A DNA stretch of 64,000 bases from Phialocephala subalpina (taxonomy: Eukaryota > Ascomycota > Leotiomycetes > Helotiales > Mollisiaceae), in the NCBI GenBank assembly GCA_900073065.1, contig FJOG01000017.1, positions 988,149-1,052,148 of the forward strand. Direction: 5' to 3'. Position numbers and translations under genes: made by a program. How positions within the stretch are numbered: the first letter of the stretch is position 1; the number at the start of each line of letters is the position of its first letter. The notes below the pieces were generated by a model. That model worked only from the letters and a program-made list of their open reading frames with translations, was not told the DNA's origin and made no database searches. Below are positions 35,902-47,071 of this stretch, in pieces.

Positions 35902-35906
35902 CTGCG

Positions 35907-36507
35907 CCAGCAGAACATCCAATCCAACACGTGACAATAATATATTAATTAAATTTTATATATAAAATTCCCCAAAAAAATTTAATTAAATTTTTTATAT
36001 TATTATATAATTTAATTAAATTATATATTAAAATATAAATAATAAATTAAAATATTTTGTTTAAATTTATTTAATATATAATTGTTTAAAATTTTATTAA
36101 TAAAAATTAATCTTTTTAAATATTTTTAATTTTTATTATAATAAATTTTAAAATATTTCTAATTAAAAATTAATAATATAATCTTAAAAATCAAAATTAA
36201 AAATTTAATAATATATAAAATTATTTTATAATATTTTAAACTCTAAATTAATTCTATATAATAAAAACTATTATAATTAAATTTTATTATAACTTTATTA
36301 TTTAATATATATATAATATTAAAAAAATTTATTTATAATTTTATTTATTTATAATTTTATTTAAATATATTAATATCTTTTAATAACTTTTTTTAGAACA
36401 AAAGATATTATATAATGAAGGTAATTCGTAGTTAAATTTTGAGGTAATTCTATTAATAAATGGTTGAAATATTAAATTTTTAATCTCGCTATTTAAATGT
36501 GCTTTTG
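35907..36507. other. AT-rich sequence right of outer element
   Basis: After about 30 bases of normal composition the sequence is nearly pure A/T up to the assembly gap. This is typical of AT isochores formed from mutated repeats. No coding content seen. Confidence 0.6.
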
Positions 36508-37015
36508 NNNNNNNNNNNNNNNNNNNNNNNNNNNNNNNNNNNNNNNNNNNNNNNNNNNNNNNNNNNNNNNNNNNNNNNNNNNNNNNNNNNNNNNNNNNNN
36601 NNNNNNNNNNNNNNNNNNNNNNNNNNNNNNNNNNNNNNNNNNNNNNNNNNNNNNNNNNNNNNNNNNNNNNNNNNNNNNNNNNNNNNNNNNNNNNNNNNNN
36701 NNNNNNNNNNNNNNNNNNNNNNNNNNNNNNNNNNNNNNNNNNNNNNNNNNNNNNNNNNNNNNNNNNNNNNNNNNNNNNNNNNNNNNNNNNNNNNNNNNNN
36801 NNNNNNNNNNNNNNNNNNNNNNNNNNNNNNNNNNNNNNNNNNNNNNNNNNNNNNNNNNNNNNNNNNNNNNNNNNNNNNNNNNNNNNNNNNNNNNNNNNNN
36901 NNNNNNNNNNNNNNNNNNNNNNNNNNNNNNNNNNNNNNNNNNNNNNNNNNNNNNNNNNNNNNNNNNNNNNNNNNNNNNNNNNNNNNNNNNNNNNNNNNNN
37001 NNNNNNNNNNNNNNN
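36508..37015. other. Assembly gap (Ns)
   Basis: 508 undetermined bases. Any ORF drawn across it is meaningless. Confidence 1.
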
Positions 37016-37975
37016 TTTTGCCCAGGATATGCTGGACGAAGGGCTAACAGCTTCCTTCCTTGCAGTCGAGCGATACCTCGGTAGATTCAGCAATATTGTG
37101 ATGTGATTGAGCTCTCACATGCGCCAGGAGGCTTCAAGGTGCCCGAAACCTCCACTAGGTCTGGACAATCGAAGACGAAGCCTGTAAGTCTGGGGATGCG
37201 AGGCTGATCAGTGACCAATGTCCAATGATCAAAGTCCAGGTCCGGGCTTTTTGCGTTTTCTTGAACACCCCCCACGCAAAGAATCTGGTTTCTACGAGTA
37301 GGACTCGAAACACGAGGACTTCGATAAGGTTCTTGGACTCGATTCTCCACCGAATCCCTTCAGTAATCTTTAACGAGTAAGCTCCCCTTTCTTCCAGCCT
37401 TCTAGCAACACTAGCGCTTATGGCTTCTCACCAAAGAACGTGGAATGGTGTGGGACTGGTCAGTGACACGGCAGTGAAAGCCGTGTTCAGGGGTGCGATA
37501 CACATGGCTTGCTCTTTCGGTCTGGACGAGTTATCGAGTTCCCTGGAAAAACAAAACACACCAGGTTTACTTGCATGGTCGAGGCTAGAACAAGATACCG
37601 GCGACGAATCAAGCATCCCACAGCTTTAACAATCGACTTCCCGAACTTTGCATTGGAAGGATGGGCTTTAAAAAACGAATCTGGGATGGCGTCACATCAC
37701 GACTTCTTCACTTCCTCCTACCTCGCATGCAGCTGTGATTTTGCATTACTTACTTGGGGGCCTTCAAACGACATTACGCCCACCTGATATGAGTATCAAG
37801 GGGCTTATTGTAGGGCGGGCCATGAGAAGGACACGACCATAAGCATGTGAATTGTCAGGCTTAAGGTCTTGCTTCGCATCTTTTCCTGAGGTTGCTCACA
37901 CTTGGGAACTGACAGCTTCATATTGTGCTAAATCTGTGTTGAACGGAAAGTCACAAACCAAACTGTTACTTCGAT
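37016..37975. other. Spacer with a possible partial exon after the gap
   Basis: Immediately right of the gap a plus-strand frame (37017-37106) reads FAQDMLDEGLTASFLAVERY and on to a TGA, which has gene-like composition and could be the 3' end of a gene hidden by the gap. The rest, to 37975, shows no recognisable gene; the frames on either strand are short and overlap. Confidence 0.3.
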
Positions 37976-39483
37976 ATGGTTCTGTCGCGGCAAGTGGTGA
38001 TATCAGATGGGAATGAAGGACCAGTCGTCAACATTGCCGCATGGCTTGGCATGAGTATAATGATTTTGTGTGTCAGCACTCGGTTTTTCTCAAAGTACAG
38101 CGTCGTCAGGCGGCTTACCCTCGATGATGCCTTGATTGGAGCTACGGTGGTAAGAAATTCCTTCGAAAGGGCAGAATGTGAGACTCATACTTCTGGCAGG
38201 TCTTTGCGATTGCGCATACATACTCATTGTCTCTTATGGTCGCGAATGGACTCGGACGACCTCAGCAAACCTTGAGTGATGACACAATTGAAGATTTCGA
38301 GGAGGTATATATTTTACCGAAGTCTTTAGAAAAGAGAGAGGGACATTCTAACTCTCTTTGGTAGTATGGCTATGTTTCTCAAATGATGTACATTCCCGCT
38401 CTATGTCTAGCAAAGCTGTCTACCCTTGTGTACCTCAGAGCTTTATCTCCAGACACTCCCTACGCTCATCTCAACCTGGCCATGGAAATATTCGTTGTAT
38501 TGTGGGCTGTCGGAGCCGAGTTCGCCATCGGATTTCAATGCAGTCTACCAACTCCTTGGGCGATCATTACAACCAAATGCTTCAACATGATTCCCTTTTG
38601 GAATACAATTGGTGCCTTTGACATCATCACGGACTGTGCAATTATTGCACTACCTATCTATCTTGTATGGTTCGTTCAAATGCCTCGGACAAAGAAGCTG
38701 TTGGTATTTACGGTCTTTGGAACTCGGATACTGTAAGTCTTGCAACAAACGTTTCTGGTATGCTGATGCTGACGTTATGCCAGAATCACCCCGCTGACAA
38801 TCATGCGAATGTACTTCTTCAACACAATCAGCTCTCCCTTACTTCCGGACAAAACACTCACTTCCTACCACGCCTACCTAGCAACCACGATCCAACTGAA
38901 CTTCGCAGTCCTTGCGGCCTGCCTTCCCTTCCTCAAGCCCTTCATGGAAAGCATGTCTTCTGGCGCGTTCGCGTCAACCTTGAACCCAATTGACATTTCG
39001 TATGGTGCCGGAAGCAAATTCAGCACATTCATATCCGGCAACTCGAGTTGGAAAGCATCGAAACCAAAAGGAAGCTTCAAGATGGACAGCATGTTCACAG
39101 ACTCTCGAATTTCAGCACCTCGAAACATCTTCGAGATGGATACCAACTTCCTCAACCTGCCAAGCGGTCCACAACACGACCACAACACATCACCTAACCT
39201 CCATTTTGGTCTTGCGAGCAACTCACAGGGAGATTTGGGTAGTTTGAGGCCGGACAAGGTTACGAGTTTCAGCTATATCGGGTGTGTGACGCCGGAAGGG
39301 AATTCGGCGAGAAGTTCATTTGGAAGCGGTAAGATGATTATCAAGCGCACTAAGGGATGGGAGGTACAAGAAACATATGAATACGCACCATCTGCCGAGT
39401 ATGGAGAGGGGATTTCGAAGATCGATGATGTGATTAGGCCAGTGGAATCGTGGGGCGCGAGGCATGGCGACTCTGCGGTATAA
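37976..39483 (+). CDS. Fungal SAT4/rhodopsin-like seven-helix membrane protein
   Basis: Integral membrane protein of the fungal rhodopsin/SAT4-domain family. These are seven-helix proteins, often uncharacterised and not opsins, frequently of the PTH11-like type but here without a CFEM domain. Exons 37976-38149, 38200-38304, 38365-38732 and 38784-39483 give 448 residues. Family marks are the first helix followed by STRFFSKYSVVRRLTLDDAL, a helix with FAIAHTYSLSMVANGLGR, then YIPALCLAKLSTLVYL, an FNMIPFWNTIGAFDIITDC segment, PIYLVWFVQMPRTKKL, and ITPLTIMRMYFF. The C-terminal about 170 residues are hydrophilic and probably cytosolic. No Lys for a retinal Schiff base is expected in this family. 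Confidence 0.85.
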
Positions 39484-40565
39484 ATGGAACGTGGATGAAT
39501 ATTGTACAGTATCTAAACACACCGGGAAACGGATAGACTGGGAGGCTGTTTTTGGGATACCCTTGAAGTAAGATGTATTTTGGCGAATATTTTGATATTT
39601 TACAATACATTCAGCACCTGGCTGTTCGTTTGCTGCTCTGCTACTTCCCTCGTTTGCACTTGAACTTCCCTATGAGGCTACACGCTATTCAATTCGACTT
39701 TGCAACCGCAGTAACTTCAAAGGCGAGTTTCAACTAGTATGTCTATTATTTCTGTTCCAGCTCCAACACAACAGAAACAAGACTTCATCCGACCCCATCC
39801 TAATCACTTCAAGACACTCCAACAACACCCACATAGCCACAACCTACTCTCCCAACCTCCAGGGACATAAATTCACACAAAAAGTCACCTCACCCCACAC
39901 AAATCCCCGTTCCCTCCCGTCGTGTAGCAACAAACTCGGATCCAGCTCCACGGCCAGGGTACTCGGTTCCGAAAATAGGGTTTCAGCTCCCCACGCCCGG
40001 GTGATACATTTGCGGGAAAAGCAAAGAAAAAAATTGCTGCTCTTCGCTACACAATGCTAAAATCGCCGATGAAGGAAATGTCACTGCTGCAGAAAGCTGG
40101 ACGCTGGGATTAGGATAACTATGGATCCGAATGAGGACCCTGCATGCTCTCGTCTAAAGCTGGCTTGCATGCATGAAAGCCGGGCCGGGGCGGCAGGATA
40201 GTGCCAGAATGCTTGATGACTTTTGAGCGGTGTTCGCGGGAAGGGAAGTAATGTTTGGAAGGGAGGTTCTTTTGTTCGATATTTTGTGGGTTTGGAAGGA
40301 GAGCTGAAAGTCTATTCTGTATAAGGAATAGTTCTGGCTGAAACGGGAAGGTGTTGTCTTCAATACGAACGGAGCACTTCCTTTGGCACTGTTACCCGAA
40401 CCCGAGGGAGATTTCGCGATAGGTCGGAGCAAGTATCTTGACAACAAGACTTCTCGGACTTTGCAGTGCGATTCCTAAGCAACTAAAGTATCTTCTCTGT
40501 GCAGTATTTATTCGTCGTCTGGAGAAACGCTTAGCCACCATTTCAGCTGATTGAGGATATCTAAC
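39484..40565. other. Intergenic region, no gene recognised
   Basis: A minus-strand frame at 40447-40154 has a Ser/Arg-rich, mitochondrial-leader-like start but no ATG (it begins with TTG). No domain was found. Pyrimidine/CA-rich sequence at 39760-39960 is probably regulatory or UTR. Confidence 0.4.
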
Positions 40566-41526
40566 ATGAGAATGGGAAACCTCAAACTTTTACCTTGTGA
40601 GCCTGAAGATGCTGCCGAGATTCTGGCAGGGCAGGTGGCAGCATTCAGCAATCCTCGTCAGCCGTTCTTCTTTGTATTGTTTCCTGAAGACGAGGAAAAA
40701 GAGAAAGCTGTGAAGAGGACGCTGGATTGGTGGTTGTGTGACAAGACCGCGAAGTATATGAAGGTGGTTGATGAAGAAACTGGTACGTCTGATTGTTATT
40801 ACGGCCCATCAAGCTTTATACCATTTCAAAAACCTCATTTCGAGTTAAAGAATGAAAAAGAGCTCAAATAGAGCTTCCTGTAGTCCCATCTCTCCAGGAA
40901 TACCAAAATCACGGGAAACATGGTCAGCTGATCGCTTTGCGATAGGTGCAATTGTCTCTGCTGCAAAATGGTGCATTTATGAGGAGCAATTGACAGAAGA
41001 GCAAATGAACGATACGCTGCATGTCGACTGGCATTCCGAGGCCGATACAAACGAATGGGGAGAATATTTGATTCACTGGGTTCATTCTCATCGATTGCAA
41101 AGGACAAAGGGTGCGCCTTGCTGCGGTAGGTTCTCTTCTTGCCTGGATGATGCTGCCTTTGACCAAAGAGCCACTGTCGAGACTCCGCAGTTTTCTTCCT
41201 GAAAATTTGACGTGGACTGACATACCCCAGTTTTGGATATGATGTCCACACATCCAGACCATAGACGACGAGGAGCTGGAGCCATGCTGGTGAAGTGGGG
41301 GACTGAGATAGCAGACTCGATGGGAGTTGAGTGTTTCGTTGAAGGAACACTTGCAGGACGACCATTGTATGAAAGCTGTGGATTCAAGGCTGTGCCTGAC
41401 AATTATCTTGTCCTCCCAGTGCCTGAGAAATGGAAGAGCAGGCCGGAAATCAAGTACTTCTTCATGGAGAGGCCAGGCAAGGTGGTATTGGTGGAAAGAT
41501 CGGAAGGGAGTGTTGAAGCTCAGTAG
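40566..41526 (+). CDS. GNAT-family N-acetyltransferase
   Basis: Predicted cytosolic acetyl-CoA-dependent N-acetyltransferase, substrate unknown. Exons 40566-40782, 40946-41125 and 41231-41526 give 230 residues. The fold is recognisable in the third exon: beta-4 VLDMMSTHPDHRRRGAGAML, with the R/Q-x-x-G-x-A acetyl-CoA loop as RRRGAG, then the beta-5 region VECFVEGTLAGRPLYESCGF, where the YESCGF ending is typical of fungal GNAT proteins. The N-terminal half (PCEPEDAAEILAGQVAAF) matches the usual first strand and helix. The start at 40566 is the first in-frame ATG; another at 40572 is possible. Confidence 0.85.
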
Positions 41527-42109
41527 GGATACTATCCTTGACAATGATCAGCAACCTTGAGCTTTCAAATAAAGGGCTTAGACAGGAGGATCAAGGATCA
41601 AGAACTGTTAGATAGACAGAAGTACAATCCTAAATGTAAACTTGGAAGGCTACTGATCTGATGCTAGAAGATGACGCGAGAGCAAATCTGCGCTGGCCTA
41701 ATCTGGCGGACTGGGGTGGTTCGTCTAAGCTAAAGTTGCTCAACTTTTGACAAGTCCCAAAATATTTCGTCCCACAAAAGAAAAAATTCCTGTGTCTAGC
41801 AACCAACTTCAAAGAGTTCTTTCTGCATATATTGCATAGTTGGGCGTTTCTGCAAGATACCATCGTAAGTAAAGTTTTGTTGTCAGCATCATCTTCAACT
41901 TGTCTAAACTTGGTGAGCACCAACTTGGAACGCGTCGTCTCGAGCCCAACTATCAGCGAAAACAAACACAAAGACAAACCCACAACTGACGATTCCACAG
42001 GACTGTGTACCCAGAGGTGGAAACTCGAGACTCTATCATACTATCCACCGCAAAATCACCGTCGTAGAGATTAGCTCTCGCGGAGTCGAGTCTGGAGATC
42101 AAGGCCACC
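41527..42109. other. Spacer upstream of uncharacterised gene
   Basis: No gene recognised. The last bases give a strong translation context (GGCCACCATGG) for the start at 42110. Confidence 0.5.
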
Positions 42110-44510
42110 ATGGATCCTTTGAAGAAGTTCGTACTCTCCTATCATCCCATAGATTAGACTGACAGGCATCTAGCATGGAGAAGGAGAATGCGAGAGGTAC
42201 TTGTCAATTGCTAATCCAAGGTCTTCGCCAATACTGATATCAGCTAGAATGGGACGAGGTCTCGAACGCGTCTAGTCTTCCACCACCGCGAAACCCTGCA
42301 GTTCCTTCAGCCGCGTATGGTAATCTGAATAATTACAGCCCTGGCTCCAAGCCTTATTCAAATCAAGCCCCGAGAGTAACACCTGCTGTACCGACGTCTG
42401 GTCCGACACCTCCTGTAGCAACATATGGTCGTACACCTTCACTGCCCACAAATGGACCTACACCTTCTAGACCAACACCTGCAAGAACCCCAGCCCCGAA
42501 AGTACCAGCAAACAGATCTCCGCAAAAGCCAACCAGAGAGCATGAAGGATCCAACTCCGGGGCATCTTCAGGCTCGTCTGTGAAGAGTATGTTTTCCTGC
42601 CACTCGAGTCTATTATAAAGCAAAGCTAACTCGAAAAGTTAGCGTAGGGCGCCCTCAACCACCGCAAGGTTCCCAACGTCCCTCCTATGGCTCCCAGCAA
42701 TACCAACAATACCAACGAACACCGAATCAGGCCCGACCTCAGCTCACACCTGCTAGGGCAAAATGGGCCAAGGCACCGGGACTTGTGACCAATAGGCGCG
42801 CTGATAATATAGAGGAGCAGGCAATAAAAAAGGAGCTGGCAGTGCAGTATCTGAAGAGACCTGACCGTGACGAAGAGTTTCCAGCCATTGTAAGTCTTGA
42901 TAGACACTGACTATTTAAACTGCTGATGATCAACCCCAGGGTTTTTATCTCTGGCCGAGCAATGATGAGGGCGAACGACCTTCAGGCATCCTTGGTGCGA
43001 ATCTTGAGGAACTTAATGCGGTCCGAGTCGATAGTCAGGTTTTCGTGGAGATGAACGAGACCGATACTTGCATCAAGATCTGTTGCCGTGCCACAGAAGA
43101 CTCAGACGATCGGATTCAGAGCGCCATCAAGGCAATTCGAGATGTCATTTGCCACAGTCGTGCACTGCGATTCGCAGCACTGCCTACGCATATCGCAATC
43201 CCTCCAACCGCGAGCGCTATGATGACCATCGTCAAGCCAGCGATCGTAATTGGAGAGAAGAAGCAATACGAAGTTACAGACCTCCTTCTAGCCGGCGAGA
43301 AGTTGTCCGAGAAGGACAAGTTGGTATGGAAGAATGAGCGACCCGAATGTGTGCTGGCCTGCCGCAAGAAGTTCGAGGAAGCTTTGGTGGAGGGCCTAAG
43401 AGCACTGGCTCCTTATAGAGGATGGATGCAGATGCGATTGAGATTCGGTCATGCCGTCCTTTATAATCCCAAGAATAAATTTCGGAAGGGCAACTCGGAT
43501 TGGAAAGACTTCTTCAACATGGTGAACTCGAAGCAGATGAGAAGCAGATTTGTACCCAAGTAAGTAGCCTACTAATCAACAAATTGCGCGTAGCTAACAT
43601 GAAAACAGCTTCAGCGATGCAAATGTAATTAGACCACTTATCCACAAGATTCTTGACTGGCCAGAGAGATACAAGCCAGCAGACGGAAAACTTAGGTCTC
43701 TTCAAGAAGTAGGATTCAAGGACACCGAGATCGTCTTCTTTGAGACATCCGATGGACCATTTCGAATTGAAGCAGAGATCGACCGACTGGATGAGACAAA
43801 GGAGGGCGAGTACCAAGCTGGAGCAACTCGACTATTCAAGGATCACAACAGAAACAAGCGCATTCGGGTAACGACAGTTGACGTGGAGAAGTAAGTTGAA
43901 TAAGTAACGACACAGGAGACTTGTGCTGACGTTGTTGACCTCTAGGGAAATCGATTGGGATCTCGAGGTCATCTCGGACAACGAAGTTCCTGCACAGGAA
44001 GTGCCTCAGCAATTGGATCTCATGATTAAGAAATCAGTCAACACTCGAACTGCAATTCGCTATGATTCGTTGGACCTTCCGTATCCTGATGTGAAGCCGG
44101 TCCCTGGTTCAGGTATGAAGATCACTGCGGTCGTTATCAAGAGCGTTATCCAGTATGCAGTTATTGAAAATGACTACGTCGTGGAAATAGCTGTCTACCG
44201 CAGATTCCTCGGTCCTGAAATGGAGCCAGAGATGTCTGTAGGTGTTTCGATGTACCAAAAGCTGTGGGACTCCGACGAGATGCGATCTCTGCACGGCCCA
44301 AATGAAACCAGATCCTGGGAAGACCCATTGAAGGCATTCTTTGGTCATGGCTTTGCGAAGGGAGAAGTTATCGATGGTAGTAAGGGAGTCGAGAAGTTCC
44401 TCACTGAGGTTGAGACTATCCAGGGATTTCTTGTCGATGCAGTCAAGATCGCTGGGAATGCTAGCAACCAAAACCAAGATACGTGGGGGGCTGAAGCTGG
44501 AGCTGCCTGA
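42110..44510 (+). CDS. Uncharacterised fungal protein, Pro-rich N-terminus plus large conserved C-terminal region
   Basis: I do not recognise a functional family with certainty; the C-terminal region resembles fungal proteins of unknown function (a DUF7905-type assignment is possible). Exons 42110-42126, 42174-42196, 42248-42586, 42639-42889, 42940-43559, 43609-43890 and 43946-44510 fit in phase, about 698 residues; the two tiny first exons are the least certain. Residues 20-200 are low-complexity, rich in Pro, Gln and Thr, with repeated PTP/PTxGPTP units. From GFYLWPSNDEGERPSGILG onward the protein looks globular, with several KH-like alternations of strand and helix but no motif I can name. 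The frame stays open for 61 more protein-like codons beyond the TGA at 44508-44510. Confidence 0.7.
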
Positions 44511-45096
44511 TCATCAGAGGCTATACAAGGAGGTGAACCAGGTACGAATGAGCAGAACTCCAACCATCTGTTTCCGGGAGATGTATGGACTATGTCTGCG
44601 GGTGCGAATGGACCTAGCGGCTCGCTCTCTGCCCCAGGTCAAGTACAGACCCCGCTCAACACTGACGAAGTAGAGGATCTTTACAGCGCCGACTGAAGGT
44701 ACGGAACTCCATCTAAATTCATTCGTTGTCGCTGACACTTTTCGCTAGATTTGTATACCCCAACTCCGCCTGTGACACGAGAATTCGAATGATGAGCAGG
44801 TACGGATGGGTTGTCACGCCAAAGCTTTTGGCAGGCATTCAACCATGTATTGCAGATTGTTGTTCCTATTTCTCCTCGCTACTCTTTCCCCTTCTTACGA
44901 CCTGTCTGATTTTTGCCATTAAAACACGCCATACCCGACCACTTCATAGCTCTGAGCCATCCTGTTCATGGTTCGGTCTTATTTGTGGTATCTGGGCATC
45001 TTCTTCATACATGTACAAGCAATGTGTTAATTCGTGGATATTGTGGCGCCTGCTTTGGGTGGCTGCATTCGTAGGATTTGTCTTCAATTCGTTTCT
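44511..45096. other. 3' spacer with in-frame continuation
   Basis: Bases 44511-44696 continue the frame of the upstream gene for 61 codons to a second TGA. A GT..AG pair at 44699-44748 could be a 3' UTR intron. The plus-strand frame 44789-45181 is hydrophobic but largely antisense to prefoldin 5 exons, and is not called. Confidence 0.4.
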
Positions 45097-45780
45097 TCAT
45101 GCTGTAGCTGCAGCTGCATTTCCAGCACTGAGGACCCTTTGCCGTAAAACTAGAAAACACCCAAAAAATCAGTATAATTAATCCTCTGTGCCATTTCCAA
45201 AATTGTGACTGACCATCTTCAACTACCCGCAGATTGTTCGACTTTTGTTCAATTATGGACTGGAGATCCTTGAGATTGGCCTCTAGCTCCTTCACCTTGG
45301 CCTCGTAGAACTTGGTCGCATCCGTTGTGCTCTGCTATTCTTTAGTATTTTATTCTGCCAAGACACGGACGTCTTGTACCTTCTCGACATAGAATCCAGT
45401 CCCGACATCAACAATGACATGTTCAGTATCTGCTAACTTGCCTGGCACATACAGTGACGTGGTCAAGGGTACCAGAATAGGCTTGCCTGTGCACACTCTA
45501 TCAGTCCACTGTCCGTCTGTGCTCGTAGAGTCGCCCATACCGTCAGCTTTTGACGAAACACCTGTAGCTATTGATCGCAGACATTCTCTGAATTTGGCCT
45601 GTGCGGCGCGCAGTTGTTGGAAGGAGTTCGTAAGGTGCTCGAGCTCGTCGTCAAGCTGTTTCTTGACCTGGCTTAGTTGTTGAGTTGAGAGTGACGCAAG
45701 GTCGACTGCGGGGTTATTTAGCTTGACTTCTGGGGCTGGATAGAGAACGGATTACTTTGTTGTCCCTTTGGAGAAGACAT
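45097..45780 (-). CDS. GIM5: Prefoldin subunit 5 (alpha-type)
   Basis: Alpha-type subunit of the hexameric prefoldin chaperone, which passes nascent actin and tubulin to the CCT chaperonin in the cytosol. Exons on the minus strand, 45780-45756, 45705-45380, 45334-45214 and 45149-45097, give 174 residues. The two coiled coils flank the beta-hairpin core KPILVPLTTSLYVPGKLAD...VIVDVGTGFYVEK, which is diagnostic for subunit 5. The second coil runs through KVKELEANLKDLQSIIEQK and ends in VVEDVLRQRVLSAG followed by a short Ala-rich tail. Length and domain order are normal for the family. Introns are 45-64 nt; the last one has a GTCAGT donor. Compare prefoldin subunit 1 at 59619. Confidence 0.93.
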
Positions 45781-46207
45781 CTTTGTGTTTGGAGGGGTAT
45801 GGCGGGGGTGGAGAGCTCTGATGTTTGTCGGCGTTTTGGTCGCATTTTATCGAGGTTGTCAACAGAGTGGTCACGTGGAGGAGCTACCCACACCTCTAGG
45901 TGGGAATCTGAAGTGTCCTGGGAAGCTTGCTGAAGGATCTTTTGTTGCTTTGGGGGATCATCGATGGAAACATGATCAATGTACAAGAGAGTATCTTGGT
46001 CAGGCTCCTCCTTTTACAGTTTGCAAGTTCCCTCACATCCTAGCTACCCTATGTTCTTGTGTCACAGTTGAAAGTAAGACGTTGTCGATTTGTATAGTTC
46101 GTGGACAGTGTATTTGAATTCATGGATAAAACACTGAGCCACCTGCCCGAAACACCAAAATCACACACCAGTCCATAAAGCACCTTCTCACCCACGCGGT
46201 ACCCAAA
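45781..46207. other. Spacer, no gene recognised
   Basis: Upstream of prefoldin 5 on one side and of the zinc-finger locus on the other, so probably promoter sequence for both directions. No convincing frame. Confidence 0.4.
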
Positions 46208-46600
46208 ATGAAGTCAAGACCTCAAAGGTACATCTTTCCAGTACCCAACACCTCAAACCTATGCACAATGTACCTCCTTCAGTCGACACCTCTCAAGACG
46301 AAACTAGCATTCCCCGAGGCGCCTCTTTTCGAGACTCAAGATCCTAAGGTCGCCGACGTTGTCCCACCTCCCGATAAAAGTCGCGTGATACCTGGTCTTC
46401 CCCCGGATCTGCAACCTATTGTCGAACTATCATCTTTATCCCAGAGCATCGAGAGCTGCCACCTACGGTATTGGTTACGGCGTACCCCAAATCTTCTAAC
46501 TTCGTCCTTTCACGCTCATCCTCTGGATTCAGAGAGAAAGCCAGAAGCCAGCTCTAAACCGAGGCAGAGAATCTCACCGCCGACTTGTCTCCCCTATTGA
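46208..46600 (+). CDS. Hypothetical ORF upstream of zinc-finger ORFs
   Basis: ATG-initiated frame of 130 codons, Pro/Ser-rich (IPGLPPDLQPIVELSS), with no domain recognised. It may be the 5' exon of the zinc-finger gene that follows, because the spacing is short and the strand is the same, but I found no clean splice. Between 46560 and 46800 the frame with the best protein-like content changes twice, suggesting missed introns or frameshifts. Confidence 0.35.
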   Translation: MKSRPQRYIFPVPNTSNLCTMYLLQSTPLKTKLAFPEAPLFETQDPKVADVVPPPDKSRVIPGLPPDLQPIVELSSLSQSIESCHLRYWLRRTPNLLTSSFHAHPLDSERKPEASSKPRQRISPPTCLPY

Positions 46601-46708
46601 ATACCTCGATCCCTCACACCAAAGCCTTGAAACTGGATAAGGTGAAAGCTACCTACCGGTCGTTGGTTATTTCAATTTCCCTGGCAAAGAAGTGCCATCT
46701 AAAGACCT

Positions 46709-47071
46709 ATGGAACAGAACTGCAGGCAATGCGAAGATGCTCTTTGCCCCGTGGACGAGATTATCAAGGCCTTACTTGGCAATGATGCATGGCGAGAAGC
46801 GAACGGATTTATCGGTATGATGGTAGAAGTCATAATAACCCGCATCAAACCATCCCTGCTTCAGTCCCGGGGCCGCAATACAAGTAGACAAGAGCAGTAT
46901 GCAAAACTTTTGCTAGGAACAATCAAATGCAACTCGCCTGGGTGTCTTTTCTGTTGTTTCAACACACCTTCTGGAAAGATAGCATTCGTCCGCCATGTCC
47001 GATCGGAGCACCATGACCAACTTATCCCTCCACGTCCTTCACACCACTCAATTCACAATACTCCACCATGA
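46709..47071 (+). CDS. Hypothetical C2H2-like zinc-finger ORF
   Basis: ATG-initiated, 120 residues. It begins with a Cys cluster (CRQCEDALC), continues with a helical stretch, and holds a C-x4-C ... H-x4-H finger (CNSPGC then RHVRSEHH) that would bind zinc in the manner of a C2H2 finger. Its TGA overlaps the ATG of the next ORF in ATGA. It could be one exon of a longer gene, or part of a decayed one. Confidence 0.45.
   Translation: MEQNCRQCEDALCPVDEIIKALLGNDAWREANGFIGMMVEVIITRIKPSLLQSRGRNTSRQEQYAKLLLGTIKCNSPGCLFCCFNTPSGKIAFVRHVRSEHHDQLIPPRPSHHSIHNTPP

Noticed and set aside
23019..35906. Possible CRISPR-like or simple direct-repeat array
   Set aside because: The four similar 340-bp segments are LTRs, with TG..CA ends, polypurine tracts and target duplications.
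36380..37093. ORFs spanning the N run on both strands
   Set aside because: They are open only because Ns give no stops.
40154..40447. Small minus-strand ORF with mitochondrial-leader look
   Set aside because: Starts with TTG, no ATG upstream, no conserved segment recognised.
44726..45181. Hydrophobic plus-strand ORF of 151 codons
   Set aside because: It has no ATG at its listed start and lies largely antisense to exons of prefoldin 5, which is well supported.
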